64,000 nt of DNA from Ochotona curzoniae (taxonomy: Eukaryota; Chordata; Mammalia; Lagomorpha; Ochotonidae): positions 8,988,001 through 9,052,000 of the forward strand of contig NW_024464918.1 in assembly GCF_017591425.1 (NCBI RefSeq), in the 5' to 3' direction. Each line of letters opens with the position of its first letter. Position 1 is the stretch's first letter. This document shows positions 35,270 through 47,205 of this stretch, piece by piece. The position numbers and the translations under genes are program-made. The notes beneath the pieces were generated by a model, which made no database searches, was not told where the DNA came from, and worked only from the letters and a program-made list of their open reading frames with translations.

Positions 35270-37820
35270 ATCTACAGCAGAATTAGGACAACAGGGAAAC
35301 TTTCCCAAAAAGGGTAAGAAGAGTCCATGCGTGCTGCATAGATGGTAGAAGGGAGTACTACATGTACAACTGAGTTCACACAACTAAGGAGTGTGAGAAG
35401 CATGCCATTATCTGCTGCAGTCTGAGACGGATAAATTGAAGGGAACAGCCAGGGTGAGAGCTGAGATAGCCAAGCGCTACTGCATGAGAGCACAAACAGT
35501 TAAGCCTGAGACCAGCTGGTGTTGTTGAATCAACTTTTGGACCTGGGGGAAATGGACAGGATCCTGTGGGTAGGTCTGAGACTGGGGTGGAATGAACACT
35601 CCCGGGAGTTGTGATCAGAGCCTGCCCAGCAGAGGCCACTTTAGAAAAAGGGGGAAAACAAGAAGAACCAAAAGTCCTGAAACCCAACGATAGACCCTAG
35701 CTTCTGCAGAGGGAGGCAATGCCTTTGGGGCTGCTGCGAAACAAGTGCAGACATACCAGCACAGGCAATGGACAGAAACCATTGTGGAGGGAGCAATGAA
35801 GACAGAAAGTATCTATAGAAGCCTACCGGATTCTGTGGCTACACTCCCCGAACCTGTGGCAGTACACCAAGGCAGACAGTAGCCAGGAACGTATTTCACT
35901 GATCCAAACAACCTCAGCAGGAAGCAGGGGGCAAGGGAGCAGAAAGACAGACTAGAAAAACTGCAAGCTTCAGGCAGAAAGTGGCAGCTGGAGCCTGAAG
36001 GCACAAAAACCCGGTTTCACAGAATCCAGTGCCTATGCTAGTACACCAACAGAAGGGGGAGAAAAAAAGGCCCAACTCAGACCCAATAGAAAGAGCATAG
36101 GTGTAGTGTGGGAGCCAGCAAAGGAGTACAGGTTTGAGTCCAGAAAAGAAGGCTGGAGACCTACCTTGAAATCATATGCCAAGACTACAGTGTCATATTA
36201 GTACTACAGAGATTGCATGGGGAATTAAAATCTGCCCAAGTGTGTACCACAAGCAATAACCCCGTTGCAGCTGGGGAAACCAGAATAACACTCAAAACAA
36301 TATTTTTAAAAGAAAAGAGAAAGAAGAACTAAATAAACAGGTCTGTGTTAAAAGACTATGTCTAGAACACTACTTTAAAAGACTTTCTTTAAAAAAACAC
36401 AAACTACAGCTACAATGTCCAAAGACAAAATCTATCAGAGCAGAAACCCATGAGGCTAACCTGAAATTACCCAAGGCAGAAAAAGAAATGAGACATCCTG
36501 ATTGGCAGAGATGCCACCCTAGTTACCAAGGAACAGGGTTCCACTTCAGTTCTGGAAGTGAAGGATCAAGATTTCTTAGAAAAGATACCACAAGCAAGTA
36601 CTTAAATCCAAAATAAATAAATGAGATTGCATCAAAATGAGAAACTTCTATACAGCACAGGTAATGATCAACAAAGCAAAGAGGCAATCAATAAAATGGG
36701 AGAGAATCTATGCATATTACATAACAGATAGAGGACTAACATCCAGGATTTGCAAAGTGCTTTAGAAGCTCTACCATAGCAAATCAAACAACCCTGTGAA
36801 GAGATGGATGAAGGACATGAGCAAGCATTTTTCAAACTCAAATGGCTAGTAGACATAGGAAAAAATGCTCAAATTCCCCACTTATTAGGGAAATACCAAT
36901 AAAAAGTCTATTGAGATCCCACCCAACTTTGGTAAAAACGGCCTACCTACCTATAGAAATCAACTAACAAAAACTGCTGGTAAGCATTTTGGGGGAAAGT
37001 GTGTTATTCTACTGTTGGTGAGAATGTTGACTATTGCAATCACTATGGAAGTCAGTACAGAGAGTACTAGAACAACTGAAAAGTGATGTACCATCGTACC
37101 CAGCTACCCCATTCCTGGGAATATATTCAAAGGAGATGAAATCAGTATAAAAGAGAGCAACCTGCAACACTTTATTTTTAGCAGCACAAGAGTGAAGACA
37201 TAGAAACAACCCAGATGCCCATCAATAGATGAACGGATAGAGAAACAAAGGAACATCTATTCTATGGAATACTACTCAACACCTCAAAGAACCAAATCCT
37301 ACTGCTTGCCAACATAATGGTTCCGACTGGTGATCATCATGCTCAGTGAGGAAAGCCAGTCACACAAGGACAAATATCTCACGTTCTCTCAAAGGTAAGT
37401 CTTTAGGCAGATCATGAAATAATTAGATGTAGGTAATCAAGTATGTATTCAAGTATGTGTGCCCTCACTTATGAACAGAATGGGGACTATTACACAGGGA
37501 AGTGAAGCTGTAATACAGTACACATCTCTACTCCTGAAGAAAGTAGGCCTCTCATTTTGAAACATGGTGAATACACCATATAGCATGATACTCGATATTA
37601 TACCTCTGCTTATACCTAATACATCACGATATAGTTAAATAACGGAAAGTCAATCTTGAAAGTGTTACTAAAGGACTACACTACTGTAATCTTTTGTGGA
37701 ATAATAACAGAGCAGGAGGTGGAAATGGGGGAAAAGACAGGGAGGAGGCAGGAAGAATCCTATTCTCACAAAACTGTGTTGTGGTAAATAATAAATATAT
37801 TTTAAAAATTAAAACTGGCT
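35270..37820 (+). mobile_element. LINE-1 with both end regions but most of the body deleted, sense
   Basis: 37,783-37,815 is an A-rich tail after a purine/G-rich 3' UTR block (GCAGGAGGTGGAAATGGGGG near 37,712). From about 36,560 the ORF2 C-terminus is clear: GATTTCTTAGAAAAGATACC, AAATAAATGAGATTGCATC, ACATCCAGGATTTGCAAAG, TACCCCATTCCTGGGAATATA, and CAGATGCCCATCAATAGATG. Upstream, 35,270-36,450 is a GC-richer block with CAG/GAG-rich, non-coding composition and no other match. It then passes into A-rich sequence with AATGTCCAAAGACAAAATC near 36,414. I read this as 5' UTR plus the first part of ORF1, with about 4 kb missing at a junction near 36,450-36,560. The 3' half is certain, the 5' half is inferred. 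Confidence 0.75.
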
Positions 37821-38809
37821 TGAATAATTCAGCCCTTTCATCATCAGATCCAAATAATGATACACATTGCTTTTCACTTCTGTTTATCAAGAAGAGACAA
37901 AGCTTAATACAAATAAACCTAAAATATTGTCAAACAAATGGCAATAATGTTCTGAAGCCAATACGCATTTCAGATCCATTTCAGTTAAACCAGTAAATGT
38001 GCAGAAACAAAACAATCATACTTTCAATGTTTTCCAATTAATGGGTTTCAATGTGTTCAGAAAATATTTGGTTGGATTTAGTCAAACAGCCAATTACAAA
38101 CCAGGTGTTTCAATTGTAGAAATGGCCTCAAATGTGGATGCAATAATTATGGCAAGCTCCAAACTGTCCAACTGCAAATGGAAAGAGTACTGCACATCCC
38201 CACAACTTGTATCTTGATTGCATTTTACTATCTCATTGCATTTTTAAAGGATGCATTCAAGATCTCTAAGGCAGATAGAGCTTGTTGGTGATTATAAATA
38301 CAAGATGGCATTAATAATAAACTTTTATTTCTATTCATTTTACTCATTAATTCATTCTTTTAAATTTTACGCATTGCAATGAGAATTTTTTTTTCACCCC
38401 CTGTTACAGATGTTTGGATTCTCTAATCCCCTGAGGTATCAGGGCCTGCATTTCCCATCTGCAGTGATAAACATATCTGGTGATTAGAATTTCATACAAA
38501 GCAAAATACTAATACATCATTAAGCCTACAAAATATTTAGTCCTCCATATGTTGTTTGTGCTTCAGATTCCTCAAACATTTTGCTATAAAATACAATTCA
38601 GAATAAATAATAGATTAAAGTGGAAGAAAAGCAGAGCATTTTGATTTTTTATTTCTCCTTTGCTTTATATTTTATTGGTAATTAGTATGCTATTCAAATG
38701 GTATTATTCCTTCTTACCTTCACATGAGTTCTATTTAAAAATAACAGAAGAATATACTCATTTTTGTGATACATCTGGTATTAAATATAGCTTGATTTAT
38801 GATGGGACA
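37821..38809. other. Unassigned stretch
   Basis: A 72-codon plus-strand frame (37,999-38,217) is not recognised and has no start or splice context that I trust. No repeat seen. Confidence 0.45.
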
Positions 38810-39090
38810 GAAATAATGCCAGCAATGTGGTAATGCAAGCCACCACCTACAATGCTGTCATTACCAGTGGGTATCAGTTCAAGTCCCAGCTACTCCACTG
38901 TCATTCAGCCTCTTACAAATGAGCCTTTGAAATTGCAAGATGACTTGATTGTTTGTGCCCCTGCCACAAACACCAAAGATCATGAGAAAGCTTCAGCAAT
39001 CTCCAGACTTTGCTCGGATTAGCAGTGACCATGGCAGCCACTTTGGGAGTGAAGCAGTGGAAGTAAGATCTTCCTTTACTCTATATAAAT
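38810..39090 (+). mobile_element. Old C-type SINE, sense
   Basis: Head GCCAGCAATGTGGTAATGCAAGCC, then ACCTACAATGCTGTCATTACC, AGTTCAAGTCCCAGCTACTCCACTG, ATTAGCAGTGACCATGGCAGCC and TTTGGGAGTGAAGCAGTGG. This is the rabbit-like form. It is followed by the (TCTA)n array and an opposing SINE. Confidence 0.8.
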
Positions 39091-39131
39091 ATCTATCACA
39101 TAGATACATATGGATGTAGATAAAGTCTCAA

Positions 39132-39136
39132 TATCT

Positions 39137-39200
<64 letters not shown>
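39132..39200. repeat. (TCTA)n tetranucleotide microsatellite
   Basis: About 17 units, with one phase slip near 39,150, lie exactly between the 3' ends of two opposing SINEs. It probably grew from their A/T-rich tails. Confidence 0.97.
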
Positions 39201-39518
39201 AATCTTTGAGACAGGGTTAGAAACAGAGGAAGAGAGAGAGAAATTGATTTGAGATTCCTTTGGCTGCTCCACTTCCTAGATGTCCATGAGGGCTAAAGTT
39301 GAATAAGGCAGAAGCCAGGGGGCCAAAGTAAGCTTCTTTTGGGTCTCTAACATGGATGGCAAGGGACCAAACATTTGGTCCATCTGTCATTGCTTTTAGT
39401 AGGCCCTCAGTACAGAGCTAGATAGGAAGTGGAGCATCCAGAACTTGAATGGGCACCCACAGGGGATACTAATGACACAGGCAGTAGTTTTACTGGCAAT
39501 GCCATCATACTAGCCCCA
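39201..39518 (-). mobile_element. Old C-type SINE, antisense
   Basis: AATCTTTGAGACAGG and GAGGAAGAGAGAGAGAAATTG form the tail side; TGGGTCTCTAACATGGATGG, GGACCAAACATTTGGTCC, GAAGTGGAGCATCCAGAAC and the end ATCATACTAGCCCC match the reverse complement of the family in order. Confidence 0.85.
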
Positions 39519-41661
39519 AAGTAAATATTAGAAGAAAAATAAAGAAGATGAGAGGGGAAAGCTAATTAGAAATTTCTTGAATTGGCTTTCAGTGCTATGT
39601 TTAAAAAAGTAAATCATTGTCTACAAGAAAAAAAAAAAAACAAGTCTGCTTTTGCTACCAAGCTTAAGTGCATTATAGCTCATCATTGAAAAAAAATCCA
39701 CTGTTAGGAATAACCTTTTCTTTTTAAAATCTAATAATCCGGAATATCCTGAAGGTAAAATGTACACAAAATGAAAAGTTTCAATACAAAGAGAACAAAG
39801 TTCTAGCATGATCGTCTCACTTGTTTAAATTTTGCCTCAAATTTCGACAAGTGTACTACTCTAGATCAGAGCAAAATCCTATCATTTATGATTAAGAAAA
39901 AAATGAGGGTGGCAAAAAAAGCAATTTTTCAAGTTTATTTCTTCAGCTTCAAAATTATAGCCATCTTTGTTTCTTTTCCATGAGCCTTCCAGGCAACAGT
40001 TAGACATAAAATCCATTCACCTTGGTCCTGCTATCATTGCATGTATTATTATTCTTGGTTGGTGAGTTGAACTGCAAATACCAAAAGCACTGAGTAAGTA
40101 GTATACTATGAAAATACAAAAGATAGAATATCTTATTTCACCAACAGATCTCTAGCCCAATGTCTGAATTCAGTAGGGAATTCAAACCCAAGCATTTTAC
40201 TTTCACTTGTAACCATAAATATCACCCTAGAGATGACTAAGTAAGAAAAACATGAGATTGTTTAAAGACTTAGGGCACAAACAACTAAGCAGACTTTTTC
40301 TTGTTGCTGATACTGAATTAACCCAAGAAGGATGAGAATTTCCAGGTCAGACCTACATTGAAGACCATATAGGGCAGGTGCCTGGAATAAATCCTTTGCT
40401 GCTTGGCCCTTCAAGTGTTAGAGTTCCCTAGTGTTAGAGCAGCTCTTGACCTTTTATTTACAGTTTTATTTATTATTCATATTTTATGAAATATTTAAAA
40501 TGCCACCTATTGTATTTGATGACTATTATGAGAAGAAAAGGTCCCTGCTCTTCAGATCCAGCTAGTTAATATCCTGGACTTGGCATTCATTATCTGGCAC
40601 TTCCTTTCAAAAGCCACTGAAGCTCCACGCCTGTGCTCAACAGCCAGCTGTCGCAAACTCATTTGCCAAAGACCAAACAGGGCCACAGAGATAGTAAGTT
40701 AAGAATTAGTTGTTTCTTGACCACTTCATGAAAAATTGAATCCACCTTTTCTTTTTTCGATTCTTCACCAACGCCACTGGTAACTGAGATTAATGATAAC
40801 ATGATTACAATGAGGATATTTATTTATTTAACCTATAAACTCAAGGTGACCCTTTGCTCAGGTTGCCTTGTGGACACATGCATGACCATTGCTTGTAAGG
40901 AAATGATGAAACATGTTGTGGCCCTTACTCAGTCCTTTCTCTTACTCTCTTTCCTTTAAAACTTACATTAGAAAGGAACACTGGTCTGTTCCACCCTCAT
41001 CTTTCTCCTAGCCTTATGCCTCAGGTGTCTGGTCCTTCCTGAAGAGGTATACCTTGTCACATCAGGCAAAATGAGAACATCTTCACACGTAAATTAATGC
41101 CAAAGTTGTACACAACGATTCTGCAAAAAGGCTTTGTACGATTTCATAGAATATTGTTCACAACTACATAAAGCAAACCAAAGACAAACAAGAAAAGCAT
41201 ATTCACATCCCAGTGGCAGAGATCATTTTTGTGACATGGCTAGGCAGTACATGGCCAAGCAGATCCAGTTTCCAAGTGAAATACTTATATAAATCAGATT
41301 AAGGAAAGTGTCACAAGTTTAAATCTATTTTATCCCTAGCATTTCAAATTCACTCTTCAGTGCCATTAAATTCCTTTTAATCCATTACGCAAACTGCACC
41401 TATTTCCCCTGTTTCTACAAAGCTCCATATAAAATAACCACCCCTGAATTGCAACATAGAATGGGAGGAAAACAGCGTTAAATGAGAACAGCATTTACAC
41501 CACAGCACAGGTTACGTCAGAGGAGCGAGAAGACAGAAGTCACCAGCAACACAAATTGCTGTGGTGTGACCAGTTACATTCCATTGATTGCATCAGAAGA
41601 TCCTCATAGAGAACTGGAGGAGAGGCAAAACACATAACTTAGGCCTTTTAGAACACAAGGA
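39519..41661. other. Unassigned stretch
   Basis: Includes an A-run (about 39,630-39,641) and a weak L2- or MIR-like phrase near 40,500-40,580 (GGTCCCTGCTCTTCAGATCCAGCTAG) that I do not call. No gene seen. Confidence 0.4.
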
Positions 41662-41915
41662 ATTGGGGTTGGTGTGGTGGCATATCAAGCTAATCCTCTA
41701 CCTGTGGCACCAGCATCCCATATGATCACAAGTTTGAGTTCTGACTGCTCTACTTTTAATCTAAAGCCCGGATAATGGCCTGGAAAATTAGCAGAGAAAC
41801 CTTGGGCCCTGACACTCAATGTGGGAGACTGGAAAGAAACTTCTGGCTCTCAGCTTTGGACCAGCTAAAACGTGGCCACTGTGTTCACAAATGTCTTCCA
41901 AAACAGACCTATGAG
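41662..41915 (+). mobile_element. Old C-type SINE, sense
   Basis: Head GGGGTTGGTGTGGTGGCATA, then ACCTGTGGCACCAGCATCCCATATG, AGTTTGAGTTCTGACTGCTC, ATGGCCTGGAAAATTAGCAG and CTTGGGCCCTGACACTCAATGTGGGAGAC. The 3' CT-rich part is lost or degraded. Confidence 0.82.
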
Positions 41916-43583
41916 GCACAAGTCAGAGTGAATAAGTTGATAAAATCATTAACAGTTGTGATCTTTAGAAAAACATGAACCCAAAATAAAGCCAACCCCA
42001 TTCAACCTCTAATACATAAGAACGGTTCAAACATGGTTGTATTACCATGATGCACATTATATTAACCGCTTTTCAGCGCTCTGATGTCTGATTTTCCATC
42101 CTTACTTCTTTTTCTACATGCTGCCTCAAAATGAAGTCACACTAACATACTCCCTTGCTTTTCTCCTTACTCCAGAGCCCCAACTATTTCAAAGAAACCT
42201 ACTATGCATTTTGATTTCCTAACATCTATTATCTCTTGAGTCAGAAAAGAAACTGGAACTTCCAGGATTAAATTTTAAAAATTTTAGCTTATTTTTTGCA
42301 CCATCTTGGAAAAATAAACATAGCTAACACTCAGATTTTCTCATTTTCACACAGAAATCACTAGGACATATAACATATTTTTGTTGAATAAATGAGATAT
42401 TTAGGTGAAACACTTGGCTGAATGCCTGGTATACCATAGACTAATATTAGCTGCAATTACTATTAATTATAATTAGTCAAATAACTCCAAAGATGCATGT
42501 GCAACAATGATCTTTATACTCTATCACCAAACCTATTTCCAGCTCTTTACTGATTATATCTTATTACCAGTAAACCAACCATACAAGTAAACTCTCCTAA
42601 CTTTTCCTACTAAATAAGCTATTTAATGCTCATGCCCCATCTTCTCTAGGGAGCAGGGTAGCCAGGTCTTCCACTCTCTAGTGACTACAGATGTAACTTG
42701 ATCATTCCTTGCATCCTTTTCTTCGCCTAACCCACATTTAATGGAAATCTCTTGCTTTGGCCTTGAGCATTATAACTGCCTCCCAATATTTCTTTCCTTT
42801 ACCATAATTGTTTGCAATTCTGAAGACATGTTAGTATTTCAAAACCACTGGTCTTTATCCAGAGACTCTACAGGTTCACAGTGAGCCTGCAGTTTCAGCC
42901 TTTGCTAAACATCAGCCCAATCTTTACTTCCAGCGTTTGCTATTTTCATGCACACTTTAAAGAACTCATGAAATATACCCTTCTTCTCCTCTCTGAACAG
43001 TCCACATATTCCCCTGCTTTAAGTCAATATTTATCTCATCTTCTGAAATATCTTTTTTATTATTTTTTGGTGTGAAATGGCACATGCTTTCCAGGGTCAT
43101 CTTTATTAAAATAACACATGAAGTTTCTCTTGATTATGTTACTGCTTTCTCCAAAACATTGTAGCATTTCAATTCGATACTTCTGCTACTACTTCATCAT
43201 ACGATAGAAAGTGTTGCCTACTTATGTCTTATATCACCTCTTTCCAATGTGACTGGTACTTTTTGATAATAATTGGGATGATTGCTTATACATAAATGAG
43301 TATTATTACTGTGCTTTACTAAAAAATCCATGTAATTAACTTGATGGCACTTAATTGCTTAAAAAATGCCCATAAAATTATGTCTCATATCATACAGTTA
43401 AAATGTTACAAAATGTATAGAAAACATTACGTCCCATAATGGATACATATTTCAGATAATAATCTTATCAGAAGCTTTCCTTAAAGAACGATTTAGGTCA
43501 AAAAGGAAAGTGCATCATATTTTTAACAAGGGAAAGCCTTAAAAATAAACACATGGCTCACATCATGAGTAAGAATGTAAATA
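41916..43583. other. Unassigned stretch
   Basis: 42,640-43,080 is pyrimidine-rich on the plus strand and has a vague L2-like feel, but no phrase firm enough to call. No gene seen. Confidence 0.4.
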
Positions 43584-43890
43584 CGGGCCTACATCGTGGT
43601 ATGGTGAGTTAGGTTGCTGCCTGTTACACCAGCATCCCGTAGGGGCACAGCCTCAGGTAGTGATTTTCCCACTTCCAAGTCAGCTTGTTGCAAACGCACC
43701 TAGGAAAGCAGTGAGTGATGGTGCAAGTGCTTGGGCCCCACCAGGCACTTTTCGTTCTTCAGCCTAGTCTAGTCCCAGCCGTTTTGGTTCTTTGGGGTGT
43801 AGACCAGTGGATAGATGGTGGATTTCTCTTTATCTTTCCCAATTTTCTTTCTAACTCTACCTTTTAAATAATTACATAAATCTCTAAGCA
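43584..43890 (+). mobile_element. Old C-type SINE, sense
   Basis: Head GGGCCTACATCGTGGTATGG, then CCTGTTACACCAGCATCCCGTAGGGG, CTAGGAAAGCAGTGAGTGATGG, AGTGCTTGGGCCCCACC, GGATAGATGGTGGATTTCTC, and a tail ending ATAAATCTC. Confidence 0.85.
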
Positions 43891-44168
43891 AAAAGAATTT
43901 AAGCACTAAAACCATCACTGGCAAAGGTTTTGATTCTGACATAGCCAAACATCCTCCTGCCACAACCCAGATCTTCAATCATGACAATTATGAAATGAGG
44001 AGAAACACAGAAATAATTATGAACTAAATGCCTTATAGTTTGAAAACAAACTAGGGTAAAAGTTGACACCTAAAAAAAAAGCAAGCATCATCAACTGAAT
44101 TGTCTGTTTTCTCAGCTGCAAGCCATAGAGCAGGTCACATTTACCGTTTACAAAAAAGTAACACTGAG
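43891..44168. other. Short unassigned gap
   Basis: Its right edge carries one copy of the target-site duplication of the next SINE (44,153-44,168). Confidence 0.5.
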
Positions 44169-44514
44169 ACCCAGCACAGTAGTCTAGTTGCTAAAGTTCT
44201 CAGCTTACAAGTGCCAAGATCCCATATGGGTGCCAGTTCATATCCTGGCTGCTCCACTTCCCTTCCAGCTCCCTGGAAAGCAGCAGAGGATGACAGTCCA
44301 AACTTTGGGACCCTGCCCCCTTGTGGGAGACCGGGAAAAAGCTGCTGGCTCTTGGATTCAGACTGGCTCAGCTCTGGTCACTGTGGCCACTTGGGCAATG
44401 AACCAGCAGATTAAAGATCTTTTTGTCTCTCTCTCTCTATAAATCTGGCTTTCCAGAACAAAACAAAACAAAACAAAACATCCCGAAACTAACAAATAAG
44501 AACTAATTTAAAAC
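44169..44514 (+). mobile_element. C-type SINE, full length, sense, with long target-site duplication
   Basis: Head ACCCAGCACAGTAGTCTAGTTGC, core GATCCCATATGGGTGCCAG, GGGAGACCGGGAAAAAGC, GTGGCCACTTGGGCAATGAAC, 3' CTCTCTCTCTCTATAAATCTGGC, and an (AAAAC)n tail near 44,457-44,480. A 16-bp duplication AAAAAGTAACACTSAG flanks it (44,153-44,168 and 44,515-44,530) with one mismatch. Confidence 0.93.
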
Positions 44515-44936
44515 AAAAAGTAACACTCAGTGTCAGAACCACATAGGCTCTGGATTCAGAAACCAGGAAAGAATACATGGGCAAATCTAGGAAAACAAAT
44601 CTTGCAATGGAGGACAGGAAAATGCAATTTTGTGTATTGCCTTGCGAGGTGATGTCTTAAGCAAGGTCTCTGGAGAAGTGCTCTCGACCATGGACAGATT
44701 TTATATTTACTACCCAACCAAGTTTATTCCCTGCCAGAAACAAGAACAAATCAGCATTCTTAGGCAAAGGTAACAGAATCTAGAATACCCAGGAAATATT
44801 AACATACGTAAGGAGCAATCCAAAATAATCCGATACATAAAGTATTAGGAAAAGGCTCAAGCAGAAAGAAAAGATGGATATCCACATTCAATGACACGGA
44901 CATCATTAACTACAAACAAAAACAAAAAGGAGGAAA

Positions 44937-45105
44937 TGGACATGGTGTGTGCCAGGTGAAAATGCTGCTTGGGATGCCTCCAATGTCATATGTGAATACT
45001 TGGGTTTGGATCCTACCTCTGCGGGTAAGTCCTGCTTCTCCGTGATGAATACTCTGGGATGAAGCAGCAGATGGACCAACTACTTGTATCAGCCTTCTGT
45101 ACACG
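44937..45105 (+). mobile_element. Old C-type SINE fragment, sense, 3' part missing
   Basis: GTGAAAATGCTGCTTGGGATGCC, CCAATGTCATATGTGAATACTTGGG, and GGATGAAGCAGCAGATGGACC match the older variant of the family. It abuts the antisense L1 at about 45,119. Confidence 0.65.
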
Positions 45106-45118
45106 AAGGCCCAATTTC

Positions 45119-47205
45119 CTAGCATCATCTGCTGAAGAGACTGTCCTCTTCCCAGGAAACACTTGTTGATTGGACACTTCTGTGATTTTGATTCTGTTTC
45201 ATTGACCTACATGACTAATTTTGTACCAGCATCGCGCTATTATTCATGATAACTGCTCTATACTACGTCCTCAAGTCTGGTACTGTGGTATCTCTAGCTT
45301 TGCTTTTGGTTTCTAAGATTCTTTGGGTATCTATGATCTCTTGTATTTCCATATGGACTTTTAATGTTGATTATTTCGAGATCTGAGAAGAATGGTGTTA
45401 TTTTGACTCAAGTGCATTGTATTTATAAATTGCTTTGAGTAGTACGGACATTTTGGTGAAATTAATTATTCTAATCAATGAAACATGGTAAATTTTTCCA
45501 CTTTTGTTATGTGTTTTTATTTATTATTCAACTTTGTGTTATTCTTTGTTATGTAACTTTCACTGCAATTTTTTTTTTATTTCATTGATTAGATGTATTC
45601 CAATTTATCTGAAACCAGTGTCGTTACTGTGAATCATACTGATATTACAGATTACTTTTCAGCTATGGCACTGGCTGTTTATACAAACGCTGTCAAATTT
45701 TGTGTGTTGATAGTAACATTACTAGATTCTCTTGAGTTTCATTTTGGAGAATCTTTCGGTTTCCCTATAAATAGGTTTGTTTAATGTGTAAATAGGGATA
45801 ATTTGGTGTCGTCCTTTCCAATTTGTACTCCTCTGATGTCTTTATCTTGCCTAATGGCTCTTGCTTTTAAGTAAAAGTAAGATTATTTTAAATGCTTTTA
45901 AATGTGCAGAAAGGACATTACACAGCTAGTGCAACAAGGTCAACAGAATTTCAAAATATAATCTGGCAAACAAAACAAAACAAGACAATTACAGATCTAT
46001 AACTGTCATGAAAAGAATATTAGTTAACACTGGAAGAAACTAAAAAGGAGCAACAGACATTAGCATTGAATTGATCTGAATTCTGAAAAACAATACTATG
46101 TGGCATTAACTGTGTACATTCCATACAAAAAGTAACAAGCATAGAAAATACATGAATTAATATCCTGACAAATTTAAGATAAACACAAATAAGAAAAGAA
46201 ACTTCAGCAATATAAAAATATCCACTTATAATCAATGAAAAAACCAAAACTAACATCAGTGCCTTCAGGATAAAATACTGAATCTCAGTATCAACAATAG
46301 GGCTGTGAGATTTGATCCGCTCGAGTGCTGTTTGAGTTTGCCTTTATGTTCACTTAGGATACTGGCCTATAACTTCCCTGAGTCGTCTGCTTTTGGCATG
46401 AAGATGATGTCAGTTTTACAGTAAGAGTATAATTTCTCTTTTCTATTATTAAAATAACTTACAAATGGTTTTAAATTATTCTTTCAACATTTGGAAGAAG
46501 TCACTGCAAAATCTGTCAAGTCCTGAGGGCATACTTCTTGCTGCAGTTTCTATTTCTTTACTCTGTAATTCACTGCTCTATGTGCATCTTGGCATCTATT
46601 CATTTCTCCTAGGTTACACTTGCTGCTGCTTGTTTATGGAGAAATATAATCTCCTATGGTTCTCTATTATTTCTGTGTTCTCAGTTGTCATCTCTCCTCA
46701 TTCACTTCTATTTTTATTTTGAATATCTTTTTGCTCAGTCTAAGGTCTTTTGAGTCTGTTTATTATTTATTTCTCAAAACCATATCTTCCTTCCCTAGAT
46801 TTTCACAGACTTGTTTGGTTGGTTGGTTAGTTGGTTTCTGTTTCATATATTGTAACTTCAACAATCGCTCTTCTTTTTACTGCTTAAGGGTTTTGTTTTT
46901 CTAAAATTCTTTAAGGTGCAATGAGAGAGAATTTCCTGGACAACTTCCTGCTGTTTTAATCATCAATGACTGCTATAAGCTTACTTCTGAGCATTCATTG
47001 CCTTTGCTGCATCCCATAGAGTTTGATATATTATGCTTAATTTTCATTCATCCCAGTAAAGTCCTTAATTGTATAATTTCTTTCTTGATCCATTTTTTTT
47101 AAACAATGAGATGTTTAATTTCAATTTGCTTTTGTAGTTTTTTAAATTTGTATTTGTACTGAATTTCAGTTTCATTACACTGACATAAACACCATCATCT
47201 TAGAG
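45119..47205 (-). mobile_element. LINE-1 ORF2, antisense, with an A-rich inverted-looking block
   Basis: Reverse-complement ORF2 landmarks run in order: AGCATCATCTGCTGAAGAGAC (45,121), GTTTCATTGACCTACATGAC, TTTGTACCAGCATCGCGC, TTGATTATTTCGAGATCTG, AGGGATAATTTGGTG (~45,793), then after a gap AATCTGTCAAGTCCTGAGGGC (~46,509), CTTGTTTATGGAGAAATATAA and GCATCCCATAGAGTTTGATATATTATG (~47,009). From about 45,881 to 46,270 the plus strand turns from T-rich to A-rich, the opposite of the flanks. This suggests an inverted or foreign L1 piece. No frame is open. Confidence 0.85.

Noticed and set aside
39132..39200. Regular short repeats that might suggest a CRISPR array
   Set aside because: A simple tetranucleotide microsatellite in a mammalian genome, with no spacers.
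42640..43080. Possible L2 fragment
   Set aside because: Pyrimidine-rich with a vague resemblance only; no phrase in the right order was firm enough.
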